NCBI GenBank assembly: GCA_977006965.1
Contig: OZ345359.1
Span: forward strand, 1,550,001 to 1,614,000
DNA length: 64,000 nucleotides
From: Phymatolithon calcareum
Lineage: Eukaryota > Rhodophyta > Florideophyceae > Hapalidiales
Reading direction: 5' to 3'
This document shows, one piece after another, positions 48,924 through 59,022 of this stretch. Each line of letters begins with the position of its first letter. Positions within the stretch are counted from its first letter, which is position 1. The notes under the pieces were generated by a model, which was not told where the DNA came from, made no database searches, and saw nothing but the letters and a program-made list of their open reading frames with translations. Position numbers and translations under genes: made by a program.

Positions 48924-51900
48924 TTAGTTTCCCAGAGCTAGCTTCTTCGTCAAGTACGCGAACTTGACTCGACCCAACGCCGTGGTAAGAACATCGGCGG
49001 GCATTTCACTTGTCGGACAGTAGACGACTTGAACAATTCCTCTTGCCACCATTTCTCTTGTGTAGTGATACTGCACGTCGATGTGCTTCGTCCGCTTGCC
49101 TCCAACTTCGGCCCACGTAATGCACGACTGGTTGTCCTCGTAGATAGTTGTGCATCCCAACGCGATTCCAAGTTCTGTCAGTATGCTCCTCGCGCGCACC
49201 ACTGCCTTGCAACATGCCGCCAGTGCCATGTATTCAGCCTCTGTAGATGACAAGGAAACACATGAATGCTTGAAGGAACGCCAAGAAACGCAACCGCCGT
49301 TTTAGGTGATGAAATATCCGCCAGTCGAACGTCGGTCCCCACGATCACCGGCCCTGTCGCTGTCACTGTGCGCTGCCAAACTCGATCTGCGTTCGCCGTC
49401 AATATTGCCGATACGAATTCCCATATCCATAGTACCACGTAGATATCGCAGGACGCGCTTGGCCGCCGTCCAATGCTGCACACGGGGTGCAGCAATATAC
49501 CGACAGAGAACACCCACAGAAAAGCAAATGTCCGGCCTTGACTTTGTTTCAAGGTAAAGTAAGGATCCAACAACCTCCCGATATGGGATCTTCTCCATTT
49601 CACGACGCTCTTCTGTGCTTTCCGGCGCACCGTTCACAGCGAGACAAAGACCTTCCTGCATCGGTGTATCCGCTGGCTTGCACTCAGACATTCCGAAGCG
49701 TTCTAATACGCGTGCCAAGTAGCTTCGCTGCGTCAACATCATGCTTCGACCATCATGACAGTGCTCAAACTTGATGCCAAGGAAATGATGAATTCTTCCA
49801 AGGTCCTTCACTTTGAACTTAGCACTTAGCGACTTCTTTGCAGCTTCAATCGCCGTCGTATCCTTTGAAATTATGACCAAATCGTCAACTTAGATAATGA
49901 TTGTAGCTGCCGAATTCGTCCCCTTGTTCTTGATAAACACACAGTCCGCGGACGCAAACTTGTCGAACCCAAATTCTTGCAGCATTTCGGTAAGCAACTC
50001 GAACCAGATTTTTGGAGACTGCTTCAAAACATACAAACTTTTCCGAAGTTTGTAGTGTTGTCCATGTTCATCAAACTTTCGTGCCAAAGTGATGTAGACT
50101 TCTTCATCAATCGCCCCATACAGAAACGCAGTGACAATGTCTGCCTGATGTACATGGGATCCGTTGCTGATAAGACTGGACATTATGGTTAGAACCGTTT
50201 CAAAGTCCGCCACCAGAGCGTACGTGTCGCCAAAGTCGACGCCAAAACGTTGCTTGTATCCATGACAAATCAGACGGACCTTATAGCTAGACACTGATCC
50301 ATCTGCATTGACCTTCTTCTTGAAGACGAACTTGCAAGTGAGGGCTTGACGTTCGCGCGGTAATATTGCGCTTTCCCAAGTTTGATTCTCTGGCAAGGAC
50401 TTCATTTCACGATCTAGTGCTTCTTTCCAAAGATGACGGTCGGGTACAGCCATTGCCTCATCGTATGTCAAAGGCTCTTCTACTGCGACTGACGCGCCAT
50501 CCAAAAGACGAGATGGAGGATTCCTAACCCTTGGCGGATTGCGCCGCGCCAGACCTTGTGTGTCAGATCCAGCGCCATAACTCCTTGGTGCATCGGCGTC
50601 GATTTCGGCGGTCGTACCGATACCTTCTTCTTCGATTGTTCCTGGTGTGCTGGAGGGATCAGCATCAGAATCAAATTTATCTGAATCATCCGAAACTCCA
50701 GTGTCATCCGAGATATCATCCGGAGACCAGTCAAATGGCGTTTTGTGAGCTGGTGTAGGTTGATTATTCTTCCACTTTCTTGCTGGGAGCTCTGTCTCAA
50801 CAACCCTGCAATGACTGCTTTGCACAAACCTGTGCTCCTCCTCAAGGTAAACTCGGTACTTACCACGAGAAACACATCTTGTAAGAACACCTTTCTTCGC
50901 CTTGGGATGGAGTTTCTTTCGCTTCTTGTCCGGCACCCTGACCCACGCTCGCCACCCGAAAACTCGAAGGTAGTCAACATTGGGAACATTCCCAGAGACC
51001 ATCTCTAGCGGTGTAGCATTGCGTCCCGATTTTGCGATGAGGTTACGAATCTTAACAGCGTTTTGCAGGCATTCCGCCCAAAACTCAGCAGGTAAACCGG
51101 CATGGCTTAACGTTGCTCGTACGACATCAAGAAGTGTGCGATTGACCCTTTCTGTCTTTCCATTTTCATCCGGATTGTACGGCGCGGAGAGTTCAGACTC
51201 AATACCCAGAGCCTCCAGATTTTTGGCCTCGCCCATTTACTCTCCACCACCATCGCTGCGCACGTGCTTGACAACAGCCCCAGTCTGCCGCTCAATCCAC
51301 TTGATGTATTGGAGAAGTTCTCCTGATGCTTCGGCCTTAGTTTTGATGGACTTAGCGGTGAGGTACCCGGACGCCTTATCAAGGAACGTCACGTCGTACT
51401 TCGCTCCTTCTATCGACATAGTGTGCATAGGTCCGCATATGTCGCTATGGATGACTTCTCCTGGGACACGAGAGAGCTGAGTGCTTGATGGCATTGCTCC
51501 GTTAATCATCTTTCCTTCAACACACGGAGGGCACACTTTCTGCTCAAGGTCCAGCTTCAGATCTAGACCTTTAACAATGCCAGCAGGTGCCATGCGCTTG
51601 AGTGTACGTCTGTCTGCGTGTCCCATGCGGGATGCCATATGTCGAGGGAATCTTCCTCGGGCACTCGTACTCGTGCCACGCTTGCATTCTCTATGGCAAC
51701 GAGAGGAACAGAATACACACCGCCATTTCGCTGACCACGTCCAACGGTTTTTCTGTCTCGCAAGATGAGGCATTCATCCGCCGTGAACGAGACCACAAGC
51801 CCAGTGTCACATAGGGCAGATATGGAAATCAAATTGTGTCCGAATCCAGGGACATGAAGCACCCTTGGGAGGCTTACTGGATACTTGTTCATTCCCAACG

Positions 51901-52829
51901 ACAGTCGCGCCGGTCCGGCCCCTTGCGCATCCAAAGTGTCGTTGTTTGCGATGACGACTTGCGACACTGAATTTTCGCTGAGTTGCGAGATTAGATTCCG
52001 ATCTCTGATCATATGAGATGTAGCACCAGAGTCCAGCAGTGCGTATTTCGGTTGTCCGGTTTCCAACACGGCAAGGGCACCGTCCTGATGTACACCACTA
52101 TTTCCTTGGCGCTTCCGGCGCTCCTCGTCTGCTGCCTTCTTCTTGCGGCAGTCCTTCTTGAAGTGACCAGGCTTCTTGCAATAGAAACACTTCCGTGTCA
52201 CTCCCGCGTCGCCAGTTTCCCTGGCGGGCAAGGCCTGCTCCGACGCTCCGGAACTGCCACTGCCGCCCGCCGATGCATGGAGTGAGTTGTACTCCTGCAT
52301 CATCCTGGATGAAACCTGCTGCCATGTAAGCTCTTCCTTCGTTTGCAGCACCGCGATAGCACTGCCGAAATCGCTTTCCTTCTTTGACCCAAACGACTCG
52401 AAGAACATTGTGATGAGGAGACTCTCATCCATGGATGCATCCATTGCATCCAGCTTTGCAGCTAAGTTCTCAAACTCCGAGATAAATTCATCCATCTTCT
52501 GACCTCTGTGCTTGATGCGTGCCACTTGCCCTGCTGAACGTATCGACAGAAGCGTACCGTTCAAACAGCCCGTTCCAAATCTTCATTGGATGTTTCTTGT
52601 GCTTCATCACCGCGGCCAAGGGCTTGTCTCCCAGTCCTCGCATGATTACGGAGCAGGCTTTGGCAGCCATCTTCTTCTCCGCTTCGGTGAACGTTTCGAG
52701 CTCCTCACTCTTCGTGAGGATGCTGCTAGCCTCCTTTTCTTCCAGGAGGGCTTCGATACGGGCGGCCCATAGCAAAGAGTTGTCCTTGGGTCCCCTGAAC
52801 TTCGGGATTGTAACCTTTTCTTCAGTCAT
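48924..52829 (-). pseudogene. Copia gag-pol, three frameshifts and two stops
   Basis: It starts at the ATG 52829 (MTEEKVTIPKFRG). In order: gag; a zinc knuckle CFYCKKPGHFKKDC; protease ALLDSGATSHM; integrase with HMASRMGHADRRT and CPPCVEGK (His/Cys part), VIHSDICGPM, VRSDGGGE and APYNPDENGKTERVNRTLL; an acidic/Ser linker; reverse transcriptase with ALTCKFVFKKK, DIVTAFLYG and VDD; and RNase H with YEDNQSCI and TKHIDVQYHYTRE. This integrase-before-RT order defines Ty1/copia. Frame changes lie near 52540, 51640 and 49270. TAA stops at 51236-51238 and about 49889 each replace a conserved Tyr, after DGGGE and before VDD. Confidence 0.92.
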
Positions 52830-52906
52830 CCCGCATAGCTGACGTCTTCCCGCTTGAGCACGAATCCAACGTCAACCAACACGATTTCTTGATTCACCAG
52901 CGAGAA

Positions 52907-52921
52907 GCTGGGCCCATAACC
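52907..52921 (-). promoter_or_regulatory. Primer-binding site matching initiator tRNA-Met anticodon arm
   Basis: The plus strand reads GCTGGGCCCATAACC, the conserved anticodon stem-loop sequence of eukaryotic initiator tRNA-Met. The element's own strand is therefore complementary to it. It lies three bases inside the 5' LTR. Drosophila copia is known to prime from a half initiator tRNA cut in the anticodon arm, which fits this site rather than the usual 3'-CCA end. Confidence 0.85.
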
Positions 52922-52924
52922 TTT

Positions 52925-53051
52925 TGCGTTTCGTCCTTATGCACAGGTTGTAAATCGTAGAAGTGCTGCCAACTTTACTTTAGCACTACCATGCTCCTCT
53001 ACTTATAGGGCTTGTAACCTGCAAGAACCAAAACCCTTGCCTATGCATACA
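52925..53051 (-). repeat. Copia LTR (5' LTR relative to the element)
   Basis: This is the partner of 48474-48600, 127 bases, with TG and CA ends. The right flank is AATGC, next to the 5' end of LINE-B. Confidence 0.92.
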
Positions 53052-53101
53052 AATGCCCTTCGAGGAAGAACGGAAAAGACGTTTCGTCGTTTGTTGACGA
53101 G

Positions 53102-54277
53102 ATGGCCGCGGCCATTCAAGGCGGAGCAAATAGCGCCAGCAAGAGAAGAGTCCCTGTGACCCCTAGTGAGGCGGCAGGATCCCAGCTAGAGGCTACCGTA
53201 ATGGAGCCATTGAGGCCGCAGATAAATTCTAGAGATTACGACTCTCTTTCAAAGAGGTTGGAAGAGCTTGAAAGGAAACACATGGACACCGTAAATCGGG
53301 TGACCATACTCGAAGCAGAAGTGGCTACCCTCAAAGAAGAAAACAGGAGTTTGAAGGAACGCAGTCAGCCAGAGATGACAGCCGATGCGAATGCGGGACC
53401 GACACGGGACAACCCATCTGAAGAAGAATTTCCCAGTTTAACGGACGCCACAGAGCAGGCTATTGCAAGGCCGACGTACCTGAAGGCTGCACGAGGAGCA
53501 GAGAGTAATCCTAAGGTCTCCGATGAAGATAGACCGAAATTGGTTGCATTCACGGAACGAATGGGGCCAATGATGAGAACCCTCAAGAGCCCGTTGGTGG
53601 AGCCTCTGTACTTTAAGAACCTCCCGAAAACAGACCGGGCGTACATTAAGGAAGCTGTGCGGGACCTGCTAGCAAATAGGCGCCTCTTGCACGTCTCCTT
53701 CATTGGAAACTCAGTAATGGAGCTCCTTGTTGAGAAAGTGGATTCAACGCACATCATCAGTCTCTGTCGCTCAGGGAACATGATTCACATGCCACGGTTC
53801 AGCGCATTTGAGAACGCGCTGAGCACACGCAACACAGTAAACGCTCACGAAGCCCAGAAAAGAAACATGGGGAAGGTACGGGGAAGAGCGAGATACTGTG
53901 CGGCAAAGGCAGACAATGTTGTTGCGCGAGATTGGTACCAAGGAATGGCGAAAGCTGCCAACAGAAGATTCTTCGACCTTTGTGTGGAGAGCGCAGTGAC
54001 CGCAGAGAGGCGAAACTTGGTGTCACTAGATTTTCGTCCGGAACAGTGCAATGAGACAGGGAACACAGATACTACTGACAGAGAGACGGATGATGTCCCA
54101 CCTGGCTTACAAACAGAAGTTAATCCAGGAGCAGCTGAAATCGCCATCCCAGAAGCGGCCGAAATAGCTGCGCAAGGGGCAGTAGAAGACTCGAACCACA
54201 CTTCCGAAGTTCCAAATGATACGACATCAGACGCTCTTGCGGGTCCCCAAGAGACAACCACGAAGAATGCTATTTAA
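53102..54277 (+). CDS. LINE-B ORF1, coiled-coil nucleic-acid-binding type protein
   Basis: It is 391 residues from the ATG at 53102. A leucine-rich coiled coil lies near residues 45-85 (LSKRLEELERKHMDTVNRV and following). A folded middle segment (about 155-280) contains PLYFKNLPKTDRAYIKEAV, which could be an RRM-like fold, followed by a basic helix-rich part. The end is acidic and Ala/Thr-rich. No CCHC zinc knuckle is present. By position it should be the RNA-binding packaging protein of the element. Its last 11 bases overlap the ORF2 start. Confidence 0.8.
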   Translation: MAAAIQGGANSASKRRVPVTPSEAAGSQLEATVMEPLRPQINSRDYDSLSKRLEELERKHMDTVNRVTILEAEVATLKEENRSLKERSQPEMTADANAGPTRDNPSEEEFPSLTDATEQAIARPTYLKAARGAESNPKVSDEDRPKLVAFTERMGPMMRTLKSPLVEPLYFKNLPKTDRAYIKEAVRDLLANRRLLHVSFIGNSVMELLVEKVDSTHIISLCRSGNMIHMPRFSAFENALSTRNTVNAHEAQKRNMGKVRGRARYCAAKADNVVARDWYQGMAKAANRRFFDLCVESAVTAERRNLVSLDFRPEQCNETGNTDTTDRETDDVPPGLQTEVNPGAAEIAIPEAAEIAAQGAVEDSNHTSEVPNDTTSDALAGPQETTTKNAI

Positions 54278-57267
54278 GAAGAGGTGGCGTCTGGCAACCT
54301 TAAATGTTGGCGGCTCCCCGGAAACCCCAACGTACCTAGAGAAAATGATGAGAAACCATAGAATCGACATGGTGGCAATAACAGAAACACATTTGAGACC
54401 AGAATGGAAAATTCGGGCTGATTTCTTCTCCTTCAACGCAGTGCGCCCGCCTCCTCAGACTGGTCGAAACTCTGGAGGTGTCTCTCTTTTCTTCCGCAAC
54501 CTTTTTGTAAGCCGTCTGATCTTCAAGCACGCGGAAACAAATTTCCAATTGATTATCGCGCAAGTGGGAGATACGAAAGTTGGAGCTGTCTATATATCGC
54601 CGGCAGCAACCAGATCTGAAACTGACAAATGCCTCACCATGGTGAATACATATGCACGAGGCAAGGCAATTGTGTGCGGTGATTGGAACGCTCGCCACCT
54701 CAGATGGGACCTACGCTCAAATAGGAGGGGCAACCAAATTGTTCGTTGGGCAGCAGCTAAGAACTGGGATGTTAAAACCTGGACAGGTTTCAGTTTCCGC
54801 ACAAAGCGCTATAAGAGCAACATCGACTTTTTCGTAAGCAAAGGCATTATACCGACAGCGGTCAGTTCACCAGCAGATGTATGGACTGGTAATACGCAAC
54901 ACCGACCAGTAACAACCAGTTTCCCGACTCGACAAGAGCATAGAAGGGTCCAAAAGCCTCGAATATCGTTGAAGCTATGGAGGGATGACAGAATGCAAGA
55001 GCATGTTCGGGAAATATACGGAAAGACCATTCCAGGAATCGTCGAGGATTTGAAACGGTGCAGTTCCCGTGAACAACTAGACCGACTATACGACAGAAGT
55101 GTCGAAACGCTATGTGAACCATGGAGACAGAAGAAAACAACCCCGCTGCGCTACAAACCGTTTTGGAACACAACTCTTGAACGGATGTCTAAACGTCGCA
55201 AGAAACTACACAAGAAAGCTCGTGAACAGGATTCAGAGGAGGCTTGGCAGCGATATGAGGAATGCCGTAAAGAGATACGGAAGTTGGTGAACAAAAGAAA
55301 GCGGCAGCAGTATCAAGAATACCTAGATGATGTAGAAGAAAAGGATGGGTCCAAGGCGATTGAGCAAATCGCTAGAATGCAGAAGATGAGGACAAGAAGA
55401 ACGTCAAGGAACAAGATGACTGGCCGTCCATTGCACAAAACACTGTTCACTGCTCACGTGTCCCAGATATGCCGAGATGAAGGAGGAAGGCGACAAAGAT
55501 CCTCCTATTTCCGTTGCCCTTCGCATATGCGCGTCCTTATCAGAAACGCACTCCTCAAAGCTCCGACCAAGAAGGCCCCAGGGCTGGATGAGGTGAAGAC
55601 CGAAATGATGAAAGCTGACCTGGATAGAAGTGCAGACCTCGTCTTTGAGCTGTGGACTGCCTGCGGAAGATGTGGAGTTCTCCCGACAGCGTGGCTAAAA
55701 GCTCTCTTAGTCCCGCTGCACAAGAAAGGAGCCCATGACGATCCAAAAAATTTCCGACCAATATCTTTACTGAGTCAAGTCCGAAAGATTATTGAGTCAG
55801 CACTGGATATTATGCTCCGCCGAAGATACAAGAACCACAGAATCCAACTGGGATTCCAAAAAGGCAAGAGCACGGAGCTAGCAATCTTAAGGGCTCTGGA
55901 ACTAAAGAACCGAGGGCAGGGATGCATTGCAGTATTGGACTTGACGGCAGCGTACGACACAGTCCCACGAAAGTACTTGCAAGAGCGAATGAGATTTGTT
56001 CTACCACAAGACCTATGCGAGATGATCGAGGCTTTCTTGACACCGTCCTGGGTATCAGCGATTGGCGATCCCCAGCAAAAGTGGTTTCTAATCGACAGGG
56101 GAGTACCTCAGGGATCCCCGCTGAGCCCAAGTTTGTATAATCTATTCAAGGACGAATTCGCAGAAAGAATAAGCCAAGTTCCAAGGGATTTTGCCGACGT
56201 GGCAGCAGTTCTTCTCGCGGACGACGTGCTCCTAACGGCAAAATCACCAGTCGGACTACAGAGACTGTTAAATATTTCTTCGCAATGGGCAAGAGATAGA
56301 CAAATGAGGTGGAACACGAAAGCCGGGAAGAGCGAAGTTCTTCTCTCCGAAGGCACAAGATCACCCACATTCAAGCTTTCCGGGAAAACGCTGACAAAAG
56401 TCAAAGAAGTCCCATACCTTGGCATATCACTCAGCAGTGAGGGAGTTACCGACAAGAAAATGCTTGAACGCATTCGACAGGCCAAGATAGCAGTGTATCA
56501 GCTGAGATCCCTTGGTGTAACAGCCCGGGGACTCAGCCCCTTAAAAGCAATCAAGATGTACAAGGCCTTGATACAGCCAAGATGGGAATATGCCATGCAC
56601 CTGACGCCATGGACGACAAGAGTTCAAACAGCTATTGCAGACGTGGAGAAGACTTTTTTTTGGACAAGTATTTGGTCCAATCGCAAAAAATCGAACCGCG
56701 AGACTTCGTCTTCTCTGTCGCATACATAATGCGGAAGACAGAAGATTAGTTCTAGCGTTACGAATGCTTGAACGAGCCAGAACAAGGAAAATGGGCTTGC
56801 TCGCAGTCCCAAGAGAGGAAAGAGACGTTGAGGAATTGCAATGGGTGTGTCGTGACATATCATCAATGTTACATCACGACCTATTCAAGACGGCACTAAC
56901 CTATCTCAAGCAGCGAGTTTCAGTAAAATCGTTGAGGGACCTGCTCTTTAAAGATGAAGGAGAAGGCTTGGAGGCGAGCAGAAAGAGGAATATTCCTTAT
57001 GATATTCCCGGGTATACTCCCGCCATCATCAGACTACCGAAAGCACGTCACCGCCAATTGGCGATTAAATGGGCATTCGGACGTTTTCCCCCATTGAGTA
57101 CCGCACTTCTGGAAGACAAATTCGGTGAAATCGTACCAAATCTCATGAACAAGCTCGAAGTGTACCTTCAAAGATATCGACTAACAGAAGAGGAGACTAG
57201 TCAGACTGAAAAGGCGCTTGACAAAGTACTATTCCTCACAATCGTCTTTTATGACGACATGGAATAG
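54267..57267 (+). CDS. LINE-B ORF2, endonuclease and reverse transcriptase, one frameshift
   Basis: The ATG at 54267 overlaps the ORF1 stop. The endonuclease (about 1-215) shows ITETHLRP, VCGDWNARH, SNIDFFV and QHRPV; the last stands where APE enzymes usually have SDH-P. The reverse transcriptase includes LVPLHKKGAHDDPKNFRPIS, LDLTAAYDTVP, GVPQGSPLSPSLYN and LLADDVLLTAK, with both catalytic Asp residues. At 56654-56661 a run of eight T residues shifts the frame, and the first frame stops at 56729. The other frame continues FGPIAKNRTARLRLLCRIHN to FYDDME and the stop at 57267. The sister copy at 57504 reads through this point with one T fewer. No RNase H domain is seen. Confidence 0.88.
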
Positions 57268-57503
57268 ACCAAGACAAAATAGAACGGCGACGCTGAGATT
57301 CCTACGAACAGGACAAGTGGACTCTAAGCTTTTCCCTCCACCTTCTCTGGAGGAGGGTTTTTGCAGCTAGGGCTACGACGATAGCAACGAGCTTTTGCGG
57401 GCTTTAACGGAGCTACCAAGGTAGTAGCATCTGAAACGCATCTCCCTTACAGTCTTATGAGTGTTTCTGAGGGCGTTTAATAAATTCAAAATTCAAAAAA
57501 AAA

Positions 57504-58162
57504 GAAGTGGAGAAAACATTTTTCGCACAAGTATTCGGTCCAATATCGAAAAATCGCTATGTCAGACATCGCCTTCTTTGCCGAATTCACAACGCCGAAA
57601 ACAGGAGACTCGTTCTAGCACTCGAAATGCTGGAACGAGCCAGATCAAAGAAAAGGAGCCTTCTGACCGTCCCAATCGAGGAAAGAGATGTGAATGAACT
57701 ACAATGGGTTAGTCGAGACATATCGGCAATGCTTTAGCGGAAAAGTGGGCATTCGGTCGGTTCCCCCCAATGAGCACATCACTTCTCACAGACAAGTTCA
57801 GTGATACTGTACCAATCCTCATGAGCAACCTGGAAGAACAGCTCGGAAGATATCAACTGACCAAAGAGGAGATTGATATCACTGAAAAAGCTTTAGACAA
57901 ACTACTCTTCTTCACTATCTTCTTTTATGACGACATGGAATAGACAAGGCGCCAATTGAGGAAATCTGATCAGTGGACCCCCAAGCTTTTCCCTCCGCCC
58001 TTTTACGGGAGAGGGTTTTTGCAGCTAGGGTTACGACGTTAACCCGGGTTACAAGTATTTGAATATATGATCGAAGCTACAACGTAGCTGCTGAAACGCA
58101 TCTCCCTTGCAGTCTCATGAGTGTTACTGAGGGCGTTTAATAAATTCCAAATTCAAAAAAAG
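57504..58162 (+). pseudogene. LINE-A, right part: C-terminal region and 3' end
   Basis: It begins abruptly with VEKTFFAQVFGPISKN, homologous to LINE-B from about 56643. A deletion removes the middle (AML near 57735 joins KWAFGRFPP), then it ends FFYDDME and a 3' region like LINE-B with TTCCAAATTC and an A-run at 58155-58161. It lies directly after LINE-B's A-run. It is best read as the rest of LINE-A, whose left part is at 47200-48472. Confidence 0.8.
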
Positions 58163-59022
58163 GGAAAGCTGAACGTGCACCTTCACATTGTATTTCAAGT
58201 TGTACCACAAATAGACCACTGTAGATATGTAGACTTGTGGCAGGGGCCTAATGGATACCACAAGAAAACCTGGGAGAACCTGGACCAGCGGGGACTAGAT
58301 AGGCCGCATTCCAAGCACGGTCTCTTCCTGACCTTCACTGATTTGGTACCAAATAGACTTCCCCATGTGCTGTCCAACCGAGGAAGCGCTTGAAAACGTA
58401 GATTAAGTTCGTACATGAAATTTGTTTCTTCACGACGAGTTTATCGGTATAAAGACGAAGAAAGGTAGATTTTTTATTTAAAAGTTACCAACGCATCTGC
58501 TGACGCTTGGGGCAGCTTTCCTAGGGCCAAGAGGTTTGGCTGGATTCTGACTATGGAAGAGCTTCTTTTCTTGTTGGTGTAACACGATTCAGTGGACTAC
58601 AAAAAACCGTTTATCGGTACGAAGAATCTGTTTCCACATTCGCATATTTGATGAAAAGTAATGCCGACATGATTGAGCACTCTTATAGAGTGAACTATTC
58701 TTAGAGCAGATATTTTGAAGCTGCGGTTATGAAGAGACGTCGTGGAGGAAACCACTCCAATGCTGACGAATATACCTTGTAAAGGGCACCAAAACACTAC
58801 TTTGACCATGTGAGAAGTTCAGGGGTTTATCGGTAATTCATAGACTGTTAGTGTGTTACCCTTCCACAAAGTAGTCCCGCAGAAAAATGGGAATGCCTGT
58901 CGAATTGAAACAGGTCATCCAGGACTGTCTACAAATTTGACCCGCTGTTTATAAATGTAACGGGATTTCAAATAGGTGTTGTTAGGCGATGTAATAAAAG
59001 AAAGGACGATCGAGGAGTCCCA
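58163..59022. other. Spacer with a diverged repeat
   Basis: It includes repeat copy 2 (58164-58350). After that no coding or structural signal is seen before the coiled-coil units begin. Confidence 0.4.
58164..58350 (+). repeat. Diverged dispersed repeat of about 190 bases, copy 2
   Basis: This is the partner of 41804-41990. It starts immediately after the LINE-A poly(A) run. Confidence 0.45.

Larger units (their letters stand above)
48474..53051 (-). mobile_element. Ty1/copia LTR retrotransposon, about 4.6 kb, coding region broken
   Basis: Two identical 127-base LTRs bound the element, and a copia-type gag-pol runs on the minus strand. The primer-binding site next to the 5' LTR matches initiator tRNA-Met anticodon-arm sequence. 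The flanks AATGT (48469-48473) and AATGC (53052-53056) look like a five-base target duplication with one difference. It sits at the junction between LINE-A and the 5' end of LINE-B. Three frame changes and two stop codons break the coding region, so it cannot now make all its own proteins. Confidence 0.93.
53052..57503 (+). mobile_element. LINE-B, nearly intact non-LTR retrotransposon
   Basis: The element has a short 5' leader, ORF1, ORF2 (endonuclease plus reverse transcriptase) and a 3' region of about 235 bases ending TTCAAAATTC and an A-run at 57495-57503. It lacks LTRs. The 5' end abuts the copia LTR. Only one coding defect is evident, a +1 T near 56654-56661. The APE-type endonuclease and two-ORF plan place it among R1/Jockey/L1-like elements; the exact clade cannot be set by eye. 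Confidence 0.9.

Noticed and set aside
49886-51240. Stop codon reassignment (TAA as Tyr)
   Set aside because: TAA terminates other frames in the window, including LINE-B ORF1 and the coiled-coil genes, so these are better read as lesions.
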